Notes: generated from the letters alone by a model not told the origin. A stretch of DNA of 64,000 bases from Bradyrhizobium sp. Ce-3 (GCF_022835695.1 NZ_BQUV01000002.1:434001-498000); one strand, 5' to 3'. Counted from the stretch's first letter, positions 33,740 to 43,899 are shown. Numbers and translations: made by a program.

Positions 33740-34273
33740 TCAGGTGGCCGCCGCAGCCCCGATCCGCTTCCAGTAGATCATCGTCCCGGTGAGGCCGCCA
33801 TGCGGCTTCAGCGCGTAGTCCGGGATGATGCCGCTGAACTGATATCCCTGCTTTTCATAAAGCGGCGCGGCACCGTCCTCTTCGGCGGTGTCGAGCACCA
33901 GCAGCGTGCGTCCATGCGCGATCGCCAGCCGCTCGGCGGCCCGCAGCAAGGCGGCCGCGGCGCCGCGGCCGCGGTCGGCGAGGTGCGTCATCATCTTGGC
34001 GATCTCAGCACGATGCGGCTGGTTCGGCGGCAGCTTGAGCTGCAGCGTCACGGTGCTGATCAGGCGGTTGCGGTCGAACGCACCGAGCACGATGCGCTCG
34101 CCGCGCGCGGCGGCGGCAAGCGAGTCCTGCCAGAATGCGTCGGCATCCTCCGGCGACAGCGGATGCATGAAGCTCACCGAGCCGCCGCTGGTGACGGTCT
34201 CGATCAACAGCGCGGCGAGTGCGCTTCGAATCTCCGGCGCATCCTCGATGGGCTTGATGGCGAAGGGCAGCAT
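33740..34273 (-). CDS. GNAT-family N-acetyltransferase
   Basis: Acetyltransferase of 177 residues with the GNAT fold: the beta4-alpha3 acetyl-CoA region reads KMMTHLADRGRGAAAALLRA, an (R/Q)-x-x-G-x-(G/A)-like loop, and the C-terminal part LLVLDTAEEDGAAPLYEKQG and GYQFSGIIPDYALKPHGGLT is typical. The substrate is unknown. It begins 3 bp after the XRE-cupin regulator gene, so the two form an operon. XRE-cupin/GNAT pairs usually act on amines or amino-acid derivatives, which is only a hint here. Confidence 0.9.
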   Translation of the reverse strand: MLPFAIKPIEDAPEIRSALAALLIETVTSGGSVSFMHPLSPEDADAFWQDSLAAAARGERIVLGAFDRNRLISTVTLQLKLPPNQPHRAEIAKMMTHLADRGRGAAAALLRAAERLAIAHGRTLLVLDTAEEDGAAPLYEKQGYQFSGIIPDYALKPHGGLTGTMIYWKRIGAAAAT

Positions 34274-34276
34274 GGA

Positions 34277-34843
34277 TCAGCTCCGGGCCAGCGCGACGAC
34301 GTAGGTGCAGGCGGCGTTGGTTTCGTTGGCGAAGGTCGTTTCCGCCGGCGGGCCGAAGCCGAGGCAATCGCCGCTTGCGAGCTCATGGCGTGCACCGCCT
34401 TCGGTGATTGTGAGGCTGCCGCTCAGGACCCAGACCAGCTGGCGGATATGGGCGTAGGAGGAGGCGGGCAGGGTCACCGATTGCTTCGGCGGCAGCTCGA
34501 CCCGCACCAGCTCGACCGGGTGCACCGGGCTGCTGAACACCTGGCGGCGCAGATATCCGGTTTCGGGATCGCGCCAGATTGGCTGCTTGCCGGCACGCGC
34601 GAGCCGCTCGTTCGAACCCTCGACGCGCAGCATCAGCCCGGCAAAGGTCAGATCGAAGGCGCTGGCAAGGCGCACCAGCACCGCCGCGGTGGGGCTGACC
34701 TCGGCGCGTTCGATCTTGCTGATGGTGGCCTTCGAGACGTCGGCCTGCTTGGCGAGGTCTGCGAGTGACCAGCCGCGCTGGTCGCGTTCCAGCCGAATCC
34801 GTTGCGCCAGGCGCCGGGTCAGGTCGTCTACTAAAATATCCAT
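34277..34843 (-). CDS. XRE-family regulator with C-terminal cupin domain
   Basis: Transcription factor of 188 residues. The helix-turn-helix is residues 8-66 (SLADLAKQADVSKATISKIE is the core) and the cupin barrel about 105-185 (ELPPKQSVTLPASSYAHIRQ, LVWVLSGSLTITEGG, ELASGDCLGFGPP). Proteins of this type sense a small molecule through the cupin and usually control the adjacent enzyme gene, here the GNAT. ATG 34843 is used because the conserved start MDILVDDLTRRLAQ lies there; 12 further codons upstream are poorly conserved and would cover the operator-like palindrome. Confidence 0.9.
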   Translation of the reverse strand: MDILVDDLTRRLAQRIRLERDQRGWSLADLAKQADVSKATISKIERAEVSPTAAVLVRLASAFDLTFAGLMLRVEGSNERLARAGKQPIWRDPETGYLRRQVFSSPVHPVELVRVELPPKQSVTLPASSYAHIRQLVWVLSGSLTITEGGARHELASGDCLGFGPPAETTFANETNAACTYVVALARS

Positions 34844-34846
34844 CTG

Positions 34847-34860
34847 TCCAATATAATGGA
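34847..34860. promoter_or_regulatory. Operator-like palindrome before the XRE-cupin/GNAT operon
   Basis: TCCAATATAATGGA is palindromic at 12 of 14 positions and lies 4 bp upstream of the regulator start. Position and symmetry suggest autoregulation by the XRE-cupin protein. Confidence 0.45.
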
Positions 34861-35046
34861 ATTTTCCGGTTCCGATCAAGGCTTGGGCGCGGGCAATCGG
34901 GACTGCTTGTGATGTCGGCCGATGCGACTATCTCGGGGGTGACAATGCCCGGTGCAATCGTGTAACAGGGCGCGACTTCACGAAACCCGCAAAGCCGATA
35001 GCGCCGTTTGTCTGGCCGCTTGGCGGCTTGTGACGGAAGGCTTGCG

Positions 35047-35436
35047 ATGCAGACTGTCGTTATCATTGTTCATCTCATGATCGTCGCCGTCATGATCGGC
35101 TGCGTGCTGCTGCAGAAATCCGAAGGCGGCGGCCTCGGCATGGGCGGCGGCGCCGGCTTCATGTCGAGCCGCGGCACCGCCAACCTGCTGACGCGGACCA
35201 CCGCGATCCTCGCGGTCGGCTTCTTCCTGACCAGCCTGTTCCTGTCCTGGTACGCGGGCTACGACCGCAAGCCGAGCTCGATCATCGGCACCGGCGCACC
35301 GGCGCAGACCCAGCCCGCCGGCGGCACGCCGCTGACCGCGCCGACCTCGGGCGGCATCCTCGATTCGCTGAAGAAGGCCGACGAACAGCAGGGCCAGCAG
35401 GCTCCATCCGGCCCGCAGGCGCCACGGTCGCAATAA
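35047..35436 (+). CDS. secG: Preprotein translocase subunit SecG
   Basis: SecYEG accessory subunit of 129 residues. Two membrane segments (residues 3-21 and about 50-72) flank the conserved cytoplasmic loop LLQKSEGGGLGMGGGAGFMS and SSRGTANLLTRTTAILA. The Pro/Gln/Ala-rich tail (TQPAGGTPLTAPTSGG onward) is typical of alphaproteobacterial SecG. ATG 35047 follows GACGGAAGGC. Genes tpiA-secG-pyrG are a common alphaproteobacterial set; the GNAT/XRE pair interrupts it here on the opposite strand. Confidence 0.95.
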   Translation: MQTVVIIVHLMIVAVMIGCVLLQKSEGGGLGMGGGAGFMSSRGTANLLTRTTAILAVGFFLTSLFLSWYAGYDRKPSSIIGTGAPAQTQPAGGTPLTAPTSGGILDSLKKADEQQGQQAPSGPQAPRSQ

Positions 35437-35448
35437 AGCAGGGTGGCC

Positions 35449-35477
35449 ATGCAGGATGCCCGGCTGGCATCCTGCAT
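35449..35477. terminator. Hairpin between secG and pyrG
   Basis: ATGCAGGATGCC (35449-35460) pairs perfectly with GGCATCCTGCAT (35466-35477) around a 5-nt loop, 13 bp after the secG stop. There is no T-run, so it may attenuate or protect mRNA rather than terminate. Confidence 0.5.
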
Positions 35478-35597
35478 CCAAAGCCCCCATTAATGCTCTG
35501 AAATCGCTCTCAATTTAACGTAACCCACAGCCCGGTGAATTGTTTGCCGGGAACAGCCGATTCGTTTTGCGAATCGCAGGAAGCGGCTTAAAGGTAA

Positions 35598-37235
<1,638 letters not shown>

Positions 37236-37246
37236 GCTGCGATCAG

Positions 37247-37270
37247 CTGCGCCGTCACACGGCGGCGCAG
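37247..37270. terminator. Hairpin at the convergent ends of pyrG and the methyltransferase gene
   Basis: CTGCGCCG (37247-37254) and CGGCGCAG (37263-37270) form an 8-bp stem with an 8-nt loop overlapping the last codons of the minus-strand gene. T-runs are weak on both sides. Confidence 0.4.
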
Positions 37271-37920
37271 TCTTCGCTGGCCCGGCGTCCTTTCTTGATC
37301 GGTAAGACATCTGCACCCGCCGTCGGCGCGACGTCGCGCGTCATCAACCTGTATTGCGGGCGCCGCGTCAGCCGGTAGACCGCGGCCGGCGGCACGTTGA
37401 GGATGGCGCGATCGACCAGCGTGGCGCGCAGGCCGAGCCGATCGAGGATCGGCCGCGGCACCGGGCAGCGCATGCCGTAGGTGAATTGATAGAACGCACC
37501 GCCCGGACGCAGATAGCTGAACGCGCCACTGAGGATCGAGATCACCTTGCGCGGCGACATGTTGAGCAGCGGCAGTCCGCTGACCACGGCGCCGACCGGC
37601 GCGCCGTCATAGAGCCGTTCCGCGGCCAGCCGCGCGGCGTCCATCCACAGCACGCGCGCGCCGGGAAAGCGCAGCTGCAGCAGCCGCATGAAATCCGAGC
37701 CGTATTCGATCAGCGTGAGATCCTGCTGGCGCACGCCGCGCTTCAACAGCTGATAGGTGAAGGCGCCGGTGCCCGGGCCGAGCTCCAGCACCGGGCCGGT
37801 GTCGGCGGTGATGTCGCGCGTGATCAATTCGGCGAGCGCAGCACCCGACGGCGCGATGGCGCCGACGCGGCCGGGGGCGGCCATCCACGCCGTGAAGAAA
37901 GACAGGAGATCGTGTGACAT
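37255..37920 (-). CDS. Class I SAM-dependent methyltransferase, phospholipid N-methyltransferase-like
   Basis: Protein of 221 residues with SAM motif I VLELGPGTGAFTYQLLKRG, then LIEYGSDFMRLLQLRFPGAR and VVSGLPLLNMSPRKVISIL. This arrangement resembles the rhizobial PmtA group that methylates phosphatidylethanolamine towards phosphatidylcholine, though lysine or rRNA methyltransferases have the same core. The C-terminal part (RLTRRPQYRLMTRD and a basic tail) fits peripheral membrane binding. ATG 37920 follows GGGAAG. It is convergent with pyrG. The phospholipid role is an inference from overall pattern. Confidence 0.75.
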   Translation of the reverse strand: MSHDLLSFFTAWMAAPGRVGAIAPSGAALAELITRDITADTGPVLELGPGTGAFTYQLLKRGVRQQDLTLIEYGSDFMRLLQLRFPGARVLWMDAARLAAERLYDGAPVGAVVSGLPLLNMSPRKVISILSGAFSYLRPGGAFYQFTYGMRCPVPRPILDRLGLRATLVDRAILNVPPAAVYRLTRRPQYRLMTRDVAPTAGADVLPIKKGRRASEDCAAV

Positions 37921-38023
37921 TGGGCTTCCCAACAAGGTGTCGTCGCGCTTCGACTCGATTGCGAAGCGTCACGCCTTGTTTGCGGGAGCTGCATTGCGAG
38001 AACATTGCGCAAGATTGCGCGCA

Positions 38024-39403
38024 TCACGACACGAACGGCGCCGGCGGCAAGGTGAGACGGAAGCACGCGCCGCCCTTCGGTCCGTCGAGCACGGAGACGT
38101 GACCGCCATGCAGCCTCGCGATCTCGCGCACCATGTTGAGTCCGAGGCCGGCGCCGCGGTCGAGCGGCGCGAGCCGGTAGAACGGATCGAAGATCCGCGT
38201 GCGCTCATCCTTCGGAATGCCGTCGCCTTCGTCTGATACGTCGATGGTTGCGGCGCTGCCGACATGGATGGTGATGGTGCCGCGGCGGCCGCCATGCTGG
38301 ATGGCGTTCTGCACCAGATTGGTCAGCGCGCGCTCCAGCGCTGCGCGATCGCCTGATGTCTCGACCCGATCGATTGCGGTCTCGAGCGAGAGCTCATAGC
38401 CGGCCGCGATCGCGAGCGGCGCGAGGTCGGCGGCGACATTGCGCGCGACCGCGACGAGATCGACGCGTCCGAATGGATTGCGGCACTGGTCGAAGCGCTG
38501 GATGTCGAGCAGCTGCTCGGCGAGCGTCGCAAGGCGCGCGGAGTCTTCCAGCAGGCGGGTCTTCTCGGGTCCCGGCGGCAGCGACTCCAGCCGCGTGTTG
38601 AGGATCGCGATCGGCGTGCGCAGTTCATGCGCTGCGTCGGCGACGAAGCGCTGATGGCGCGAATAGCCGTCGTCGAGCCGCTTCAGCGCGTCGTTGACGG
38701 CAGTGACCAGCGGCGCGACCTCGAGCGGCAAATGATCCGCCGACAGCCGGCTGCCGCGCTGGCGGAAGTCGATCCGGCGGGCTTCGTCGGCCGCGGTGTC
38801 GAGGCCGGCGAAGGCGCGCCTGACCACCATCGGCGTCGCCACGAAGGTCGCCGCCGCCATCAGCATCAGGCCGGGCAGGGCGACGGCGAGAAAGGCCAGC
38901 GAGGTGGCAAGCACCGTCTTGGCGCGCGACATCGGCCCCTGCGTCGCCGTCATCACCTGAACCGGTCCGGCATCGGTGTTGACGCGCTTCATGCGGGCCG
39001 GCGGCTTGCGCGGATCGTCCTCGAACATCTGCCAGCCGAGCCGTGCCTGGCTGATCTGGTCGAGCGCGTTGCCGATCCGGGCAAACTCGATCGGCACTGC
39101 ACCTTCCGACAGCGAATGGCCCTGCCGGTCGCGCACCACGAACCAGAGGTCGGGGGTGTTCTCGCGCAGCTCCTTCAGATCCGCCGTCGGGCGCAGCGTC
39201 AGGCCGCCTTGCGCGTCGCGCGCGAGCGCGCCCTGCACGATGCCGATGACGTGGTCCTCGTCGCGCGGCACCAGCAGGATGCCGGAGGCGCACAGGCCGG
39301 CGATCAGCAGGATGACGAGCATGGCGAGCAGCGCCGCCTGCAACGTCACCAGCCACCAGCTCAATTTGGAGCGCAGGCAATAGTGGTCGGCGGTTTCGCT
39401 CAT
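38024..39403 (-). CDS. Sensor histidine kinase (OmpR-type partner)
   Basis: Membrane kinase of 459 residues. TM1 is about 17-44 (LVTLQAALLAMLVILLIAGL), a periplasmic domain of about 125 residues follows, TM2 is near 170-195, then HAMP, HisKA with phosphoacceptor His in FVADAAHELRTPIAIL, and HATPase_c with N-box LTNLVQNAIQHGG and G-boxes (DEGDGIPKDERTRIF, GLGLNMVREIARLHGG). The ATG overlaps the stop of the response regulator gene in ATGA, so the genes are translationally coupled. It resembles the QseC/PmrB-like class. The signal is not known. Confidence 0.93.
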   Translation of the reverse strand: MSETADHYCLRSKLSWWLVTLQAALLAMLVILLIAGLCASGILLVPRDEDHVIGIVQGALARDAQGGLTLRPTADLKELRENTPDLWFVVRDRQGHSLSEGAVPIEFARIGNALDQISQARLGWQMFEDDPRKPPARMKRVNTDAGPVQVMTATQGPMSRAKTVLATSLAFLAVALPGLMLMAAATFVATPMVVRRAFAGLDTAADEARRIDFRQRGSRLSADHLPLEVAPLVTAVNDALKRLDDGYSRHQRFVADAAHELRTPIAILNTRLESLPPGPEKTRLLEDSARLATLAEQLLDIQRFDQCRNPFGRVDLVAVARNVAADLAPLAIAAGYELSLETAIDRVETSGDRAALERALTNLVQNAIQHGGRRGTITIHVGSAATIDVSDEGDGIPKDERTRIFDPFYRLAPLDRGAGLGLNMVREIARLHGGHVSVLDGPKGGACFRLTLPPAPFVS

Positions 39404-40074
39404 GACACTTGCTTCAGCAAGTAGCCGACGCCGCGGATGCTGTGGATCTCGACGCCGGCCTCCGCGTCGGCGAGCTTGCGCCTGAGACGCGAGACGTGGG
39501 CGTCGAGCGCGTTGGACTGGATCTCGTCCTCGAAATTGTAGACGGCCTCCTCGAGCGTCGCGCGCAGCACGGTGCGGCCGAGGCGGCGCAGCAGCGTCTC
39601 CAGCACCAGCAACTCGCGCCGCGGCAGGTCGAGCGGATGGCCGTCGACGCTGGCCTCGCGATGGCTGCAATCGAACGCCACGCGGCCGGCCCTGATGATT
39701 TCGAGCTGCAGGCCGGCCGGGCGGCGCAGCACGGCGCGCAGCCGCGCCAGCAGCTCCTCGACCGCGAACGGCTTGGCCAGATAGTCGTCGGCGCCGCTGT
39801 CGAGGCCGGTGATGCGGTCGGCAAGATCGCCGCGTGCGGTCAGCACGATGATCGGAACGCCGTCCGCCTTGGCGCGCAGCTTCGGGATCAGCGTCAGGCC
39901 GTCGCCGTCGGGCAGCTGGCGGTCGAGCAGCACCGCGCCGTGCACGTCGGCCGAGATCGCTTCCTCGGCCTCGGCAAGGTTCGGGACATGGTCAACCACC
40001 ATGTCGTAGCCCTTCAGCGCCTGCGACAGCGCCGCCGCCATCTCGGCCTCGTCCTCAACCAGCAGTATCCGCAT
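39400..40074 (-). CDS. OmpR-family response regulator
   Basis: Response regulator of 224 residues: receiver domain 1-115 (MRILLVEDEAEMAAALSQAL; acceptor Asp in HGAVLLDRQLPDGDGLTLIP; Lys in GADDYLAKPFAVEELLARLR) and winged-helix Trans_reg_C domain about 130-222 (LDLPRRELLVLETLLRRLGR, DAHVSRLRRKLADA, IHSIRGVGYLL). It controls unknown targets together with the kinase encoded immediately downstream. The short gap before the divergent NIPSNAP gene (170 bp) could hold its own promoter. Confidence 0.94.
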   Translation of the reverse strand: MRILLVEDEAEMAAALSQALKGYDMVVDHVPNLAEAEEAISADVHGAVLLDRQLPDGDGLTLIPKLRAKADGVPIIVLTARGDLADRITGLDSGADDYLAKPFAVEELLARLRAVLRRPAGLQLEIIRAGRVAFDCSHREASVDGHPLDLPRRELLVLETLLRRLGRTVLRATLEEAVYNFEDEIQSNALDAHVSRLRRKLADAEAGVEIHSIRGVGYLLKQVS

Positions 40075-40244
40075 GTCCTTTGGGTCCAGATCCCGAGCCA
40101 GCCGGTTTTAAGGCAAGTAACATTGCAACAACATTGCGGAAATGCCCGGTTGCGGCGAGCAGAGGTGCCATGTTGTCACCCCCTCAAGACAGTCCGGAAG
40201 GCGCTGGCTATAACCGCCCGTACCTAAATCTGGGAGGACTGCCA

Positions 40245-40571
40245 ATGATCTACGAGACCCGCGTCTATCGCTGCCTGCCGGGCCGGCTGCCGGCGCTGCT
40301 CAAGCGCTTCGAGACCGTCACGCTGAAGCTGTGGGACAAGCACGGCATCAGGCAGGCCGGCTTCTTCACGACGCTGGTCGGCGAATCCAACCAGGACCTG
40401 ACCTATCTGCTGGCCTGGGAGTCGCTCGCCGAGCGCGAGAAGAAGTGGACCGCGTTCGTGACCGATCCGGAATGGAACAGCGCGCGGGCCAAGTCCGAGG
40501 AGGACGGCCAGATCGTTCTCACCATCGAAAACCAGCTTCTGGTGCCGACCGCGTTCTCGTCGGTGAAGTGA
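40245..40571 (+). CDS. NIPSNAP-family protein
   Basis: Protein of 108 residues with the dimeric alpha+beta-barrel NIPSNAP pattern: MIYETRVYRCLPGRLPALLK at the start, LWDKHGIRQAGFFTTLVGES, LTYLLAWESLAEREKKWTAF and a final VLTIENQLLVPTAFSS. Bacterial members are of unknown function. ATG 40245 has GGGAGGA 7-8 bp upstream. Divergent from the OmpR-type regulator and followed by a dispersed palindrome. Confidence 0.88.
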   Translation: MIYETRVYRCLPGRLPALLKRFETVTLKLWDKHGIRQAGFFTTLVGESNQDLTYLLAWESLAEREKKWTAFVTDPEWNSARAKSEEDGQIVLTIENQLLVPTAFSSVK

Positions 40572-40594
40572 CGCCCGCTTCGGCCACGTTCCCA

Positions 40595-40708
40595 TCATTG
40601 CGAGCGAAGCGAAGCAATCCATCGGCGCCACATATGCGGGGCGATGGATTGCTTCGTCGCTTCAGCGCAAAATTGCTTCGCAATTTTGTCGCGAGCTCCT
40701 CGCAATGA
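40595..40708. repeat. Dispersed palindromic repeat (TCATTGCGAGCGAAGCGAAG family)
   Basis: TCATTGCGAGCGAAGCGAAG at the left pairs with the right end GTCGCGAGCTCCTCGCAATGA in an imperfect fold, with inner arms GCAATCCATCG / CGATGGATTGC and AAAATTGC / GCAATTTT. This family is widespread between Bradyrhizobium genes. It lies 24 bp after the NIPSNAP stop. Confidence 0.85.
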
Positions 40709-40761
40709 CGGGGGAGGTATCTTTTCTCGGCCACTCGGGGCGGGAAAATGTTGCAGCGACG

Positions 40762-41094
40762 CTATTGCGGGCAGCCCGAGGTCTGATCGCCCTGGGTCAC
40801 CATCGGCTTGCCGTTGATGAAGACGCCGTGGCTGCCGGAGGTGGTCTTGCCGCCGCAATGGGTGCGATCGCCCATCACCACGGCCGGCTTGCCGTTGATC
40901 AGGACATTGGGCACGCCTTCGACGAGGGGGCCGCCATTGCTGGTGGTGTCGCCGCTGCGCGCCGCCGGCTTGCCGTTGACGGTGACGCCGGTCGCACCGC
41001 CGGTGACGACCCCGGGCTGACCGCTGGCCTGGCCATAGGCGCTCGATATCGTCGACAGCGCGGCCACGGCTCCGATGACTAGCGAGATGCGCAT
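40762..41094 (-). CDS. Exported PAAR-like protein
   Basis: Protein of 110 residues. Residues 1-22 form a Sec signal peptide (MRISLVIGAVAALSTISSAYG, cleavage near AYG-Q). The rest carries three repeats of the form (V/F/L)xNGKPxxxxGD: VTVNGKPAARSGD, VLINGKPAVVMGD and VFINGKPMVTQGD, with THCGG between. This matches PAAR domains, which tip type VI secretion spikes, but those are cytoplasmic and lack signal peptides. No other T6SS gene is nearby. ATG 41094 has GAGAGGAA upstream. It may be a periplasmic or secreted protein using the PAAR fold for another role. Confidence 0.8.
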   Translation of the reverse strand: MRISLVIGAVAALSTISSAYGQASGQPGVVTGGATGVTVNGKPAARSGDTTSNGGPLVEGVPNVLINGKPAVVMGDRTHCGGKTTSGSHGVFINGKPMVTQGDQTSGCPQ

Positions 41095-41140
41095 GCCGTT
41101 CCTCTCATCATCCCCCCTTGGGAATCTGCTCCCGACCAGT

Positions 41141-41248
41141 CTAGAGCCATTTCCGTTCCGATTGAATCGGAACGGGGGCTCTAGATTTGTCGTTTTGACG
41201 CGTTTTCTTCACGCGACCCGGTACCCAGTTCGCTCGAAAACGCTCTAG
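41141..41248. repeat. Dispersed palindromic repeat (CTAGAGC...GCTCTAG family)
   Basis: Bounded by CTAGAGCC and CGCTCTAG. The first half is a hairpin (CCGTTCCGATT / AATCGGAACGG, closing at GGCTCTAG 41176-41183). The second half contains TTGACGCGTTTTCTTCACGC and TTCGCTCGAAAACGC. A degenerate second copy of the latter half lies at 48146-48203. It fills most of the gap between the PAAR-like gene and kdsA. Confidence 0.85.
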
Positions 41249-41380
41249 AAGGGGCGGCTGGGGCAGGATTGTGATAGCACGGCGCACCCACGGCGTCAGT
41301 GCAACCCCCTCATCGTGCGGGATGGCTTGATCCCTCCCGCGCGGGATTGCATGGTCGCCGGCGAATAAGGATGCAGCATT

Positions 41381-42238
41381 TTGACCAATCAGGTTTCCGC
41401 GCCAGCCGCCGCGCCGATCGTTGCCGTCGGATCGGCCAAATTCGGCAATGCCTTGCCCATCTCGATCATCGCAGGCCCGTGCCAGCTCGAGAGCCGGGCG
41501 CATGCGCTTGAAGTGGCGTCGGCGCTGAAGGAGATCGCGGCCCGGCTGAAAATCGGTCTGGTGTACAAGACCTCGTTCGACAAGGCGAACCGCACCAGCG
41601 CGTCGGCAGCGCGCGGCATCGGGCTGAAGCAGGCACTGCCGATCTTCGCCGAGATCCGGTCTTCGCTTGGGCTGCCGGTGTTGACCGACGTCCATGAGCC
41701 CGACCAGTGCGCCGAGGCGGCGCAGGCGGTCGACGTGCTGCAGATCCCGGCCTTCCTGTGCCGGCAGACCGATCTCCTGCTGGCGGCGGCGGCGACCGGC
41801 AAGGTCGTCAACGTCAAGAAGGGCCAGTTCCTGGCGCCGTGGGACATGACCAATGTGGTCGGCAAGATCACCGGCGCCGGCAACGCCAACGTGCTGGTCA
41901 CCGAGCGCGGCGCCTCGTTCGGCTACAACACGCTGGTGTCGGACATGCGCGCGCTGCCGATCCTGTCGCGCACGACAGGCGCGCCCGTGATCTTCGACGC
42001 CACCCATTCGGTGCAGCAGCCGGGCGGCAAGGGGACCTCGTCGGGCGGCGAGCGCGAATTCGTGCCGGTGCTGGCGCGCGCTGCGGTCGCGGTCGGTGTC
42101 GCCGGCGTGTTCATCGAAACCCATCCCAATCCGGATCACGCACCGTCGGACGGCCCGAACATGGTGCCGCTTCGTGATTTCGAAGCCCTCGTCGCGCGGC
42201 TGATGCAGTTCGACGCGCTCGCCAAGACGGCAGGCTGA
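41381..42238 (+). CDS. kdsA: 3-deoxy-8-phosphooctulonate synthase
   Basis: Enzyme of 285 residues condensing phosphoenolpyruvate with arabinose 5-phosphate to KDO-8-phosphate for lipopolysaccharide core synthesis. Motifs: [86 protein letters not shown] and [18 protein letters not shown]. Asn in VKKGQF region and Cys in AGPC deserve note only as family positions. The start is TTG 41381 with AAGGA about 10 bp upstream; no ATG fits. The MFS gene follows after 16 bp and is probably co-transcribed. Confidence 0.97.
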   Translation: MTNQVSAPAAAPIVAVGSAKFGNALPISIIAGPCQLESRAHALEVASALKEIAARLKIGLVYKTSFDKANRTSASAARGIGLKQALPIFAEIRSSLGLPVLTDVHEPDQCAEAAQAVDVLQIPAFLCRQTDLLLAAAATGKVVNVKKGQFLAPWDMTNVVGKITGAGNANVLVTERGASFGYNTLVSDMRALPILSRTTGAPVIFDATHSVQQPGGKGTSSGGEREFVPVLARAAVAVGVAGVFIETHPNPDHAPSDGPNMVPLRDFEALVARLMQFDALAKTAG

Positions 42239-42254
42239 CAGGGCGGACGACGAC

Positions 42255-43463
42255 ATGACCGCAACCAGCGGCATGCCGCCGGCCCTCAACGTGATCACGC
42301 TGGCGACGTTCGCGGCGAGCCTGTCGGTGCGGGCGCTCGATCCGGTGCTGCCGCATGTCGCGGATGATTTCGGCGTCAGCATCGCGACTGCGGCGAGCTT
42401 TGCCGCGGTGTTCGCCTTCACCTTTGCCGCGGTCCAGCCGGCGATCGGCGCCGCCGCCGATCTGTTCGGCAAGGCGCGGCTGATGACGATCTGCCTCGGC
42501 CTGCTCGGCATCGCCAACATCCTCGGCGCGCTCTCGACCTCGTTTCCGATGCTGTTCGTGACTCGCATCCTCGCCGGCATCGGCTCGGGCGGCGTGTTTC
42601 CGGTGGCGCTGTCCTTGACCAGCGATCTCGTCGGCCCGGACAAGCGGCAGCTTGCGATCGGACGGACGCTGGCGGGCTCGATGACCGGCAATCTGCTCGG
42701 CGCCACGGCCTCCGGCCTGATCGGCGATTTCCTCGGCTGGCGCGGCGTGCTCGCGGTGCTCGGCGGCCTCGTGATCATCGTCGCAGTTGCGGTTGCAGCC
42801 GGCTTCCGCGGCGCCGAGCTGAACCGTCCGCCGCGCACCAGCCTGAAGGCGCTGCGCCACGGTTACCGCACCATCTTCACCAACCCGAACGCGCGCATTT
42901 GCTATTCGGCTGTGTTCGTCGAAGGCTGCTGCGTGCTCGGGCTGTTTCCCTTCATCGCCTCGTTCCTGTTCGAGCTCGGCGAGACCTCGCTGTCGATCGC
43001 GGGCATCGTGATCGCGGGCTTTGCGATCGGCGGATTGCTCTACACGCTGACGGTCGGCCGCCTGCTGCCGTTGATCGGCGTCAGGGGCATGATGATCATT
43101 GGCGCGACCCTCGTCGGCATGCAGCTCGCCGGCGCGGCTTTCGGGCTGCACTGGAAGCTGCAGATGGCGAGCCTTCTCGTGATGGGCCTTGGCTTCTACA
43201 TGATCCACGGCTGCCTGCAGGTGTTCGCCAGCGAGCTGTCGGTCGAGGCCCGCGCCACCGCGCTATCGCTGCATTCGTTCTTCTTCTTCATGGGCCAGAC
43301 CGTCGGCCCGATCGCCTATGGCTTCGGCCTGCAGCACGCCGGCAAGACCGTGACGCTGGTCTCGGCCGGCGCCGTGATGGTGGTGCTCGGCTTTATCTGC
43401 GCGAGATTCCTGAAGCAGACGCGACCGGCCGATGCCGCTGCGCGGCCGGACCTCAAGCCTTAG
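42255..43463 (+). CDS. Major facilitator superfamily transporter
   Basis: Twelve-helix MFS permease of 402 residues. The loop 2-3 motif is GAAADLFGKARLMTICLG (motif A-like), then FVTRILAGIGSGGVFPVALS and TLAGSMTGNLLGATASGLIG in the N-terminal half; the central loop is short (FRGAELNRPPRTSLKALRH). It resembles drug/metabolite efflux members of the DHA1 type. Direction and substrate cannot be read from sequence. It starts 16 bp after kdsA on the same strand. Confidence 0.9.
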   Translation: MTATSGMPPALNVITLATFAASLSVRALDPVLPHVADDFGVSIATAASFAAVFAFTFAAVQPAIGAAADLFGKARLMTICLGLLGIANILGALSTSFPMLFVTRILAGIGSGGVFPVALSLTSDLVGPDKRQLAIGRTLAGSMTGNLLGATASGLIGDFLGWRGVLAVLGGLVIIVAVAVAAGFRGAELNRPPRTSLKALRHGYRTIFTNPNARICYSAVFVEGCCVLGLFPFIASFLFELGETSLSIAGIVIAGFAIGGLLYTLTVGRLLPLIGVRGMMIIGATLVGMQLAGAAFGLHWKLQMASLLVMGLGFYMIHGCLQVFASELSVEARATALSLHSFFFFMGQTVGPIAYGFGLQHAGKTVTLVSAGAVMVVLGFICARFLKQTRPADAAARPDLKP

Positions 43464-43500
43464 CGATTTTAGGTCATCTCGGTCCGCGGGCTCCCGCAAC

Positions 43501-43797
43501 CTACTTCAAGGATAAAATGACCGGCCCCGCAACCGGATCGGTCACGCCGAGACCGGTGCCAAGATCTTCGAGCGTGTCGCGAAAAGAATTCAGAGTGGAA
43601 ATCATAGCTGGCCGCGCCTCGATGCACGCGTCCATATTTTGCCACTCGGCGATAATGCAGTAGGAGCGGTCGCCGGTTTTAATGATGCTGGCGTGCAATA
43701 GACCTGGCCAAGTTGCTCCAATTGTCTTGTGAGCGTCCAAGAACTCTTGATCGCGCCCCGGCTTCACCTGAAAACGCACAGCATTGAAAGCGGTCAC
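43501..43797 (-). CDS. Antibiotic-biosynthesis-monooxygenase-like small protein
   Basis: Protein of 98 residues with a dimeric alpha+beta-barrel (ABM-like) pattern: TAFNAVRFQVKPGRDQEFLD, then AHKTIGATWPGLLHASIIKT, GDRSYCIIAEWQNMDACIEA and RPAMISTLNSFRDTLEDLG. Function uncertain; members range from heme-degrading enzymes to quinol monooxygenases. GTG 43797 has GGGAGA 6 bp upstream and fits the domain start; GTG 43815 is an alternative. Codon use is less GC-rich than kdsA or eno. It is convergent with the MFS gene. Confidence 0.75.
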   Translation of the reverse strand: MTAFNAVRFQVKPGRDQEFLDAHKTIGATWPGLLHASIIKTGDRSYCIIAEWQNMDACIEARPAMISTLNSFRDTLEDLGTGLGVTDPVAGPVILSLK

Positions 43798-43899
43798 CGG
43801 TTTCTCCCAAGGCACTGAGACGCGCGCTTACATGGGCGCGCAGGTTGAAAGCGCATGCATTGACTTCGCTTCGTGGCGCTCGCGGACTGATCAGACTGC

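Noticed and set aside
40762-41094. Considered as part of a type VI secretion locus
   Set aside because: No vgrG, hcp, tss or effector gene lies nearby and the protein has a Sec signal.
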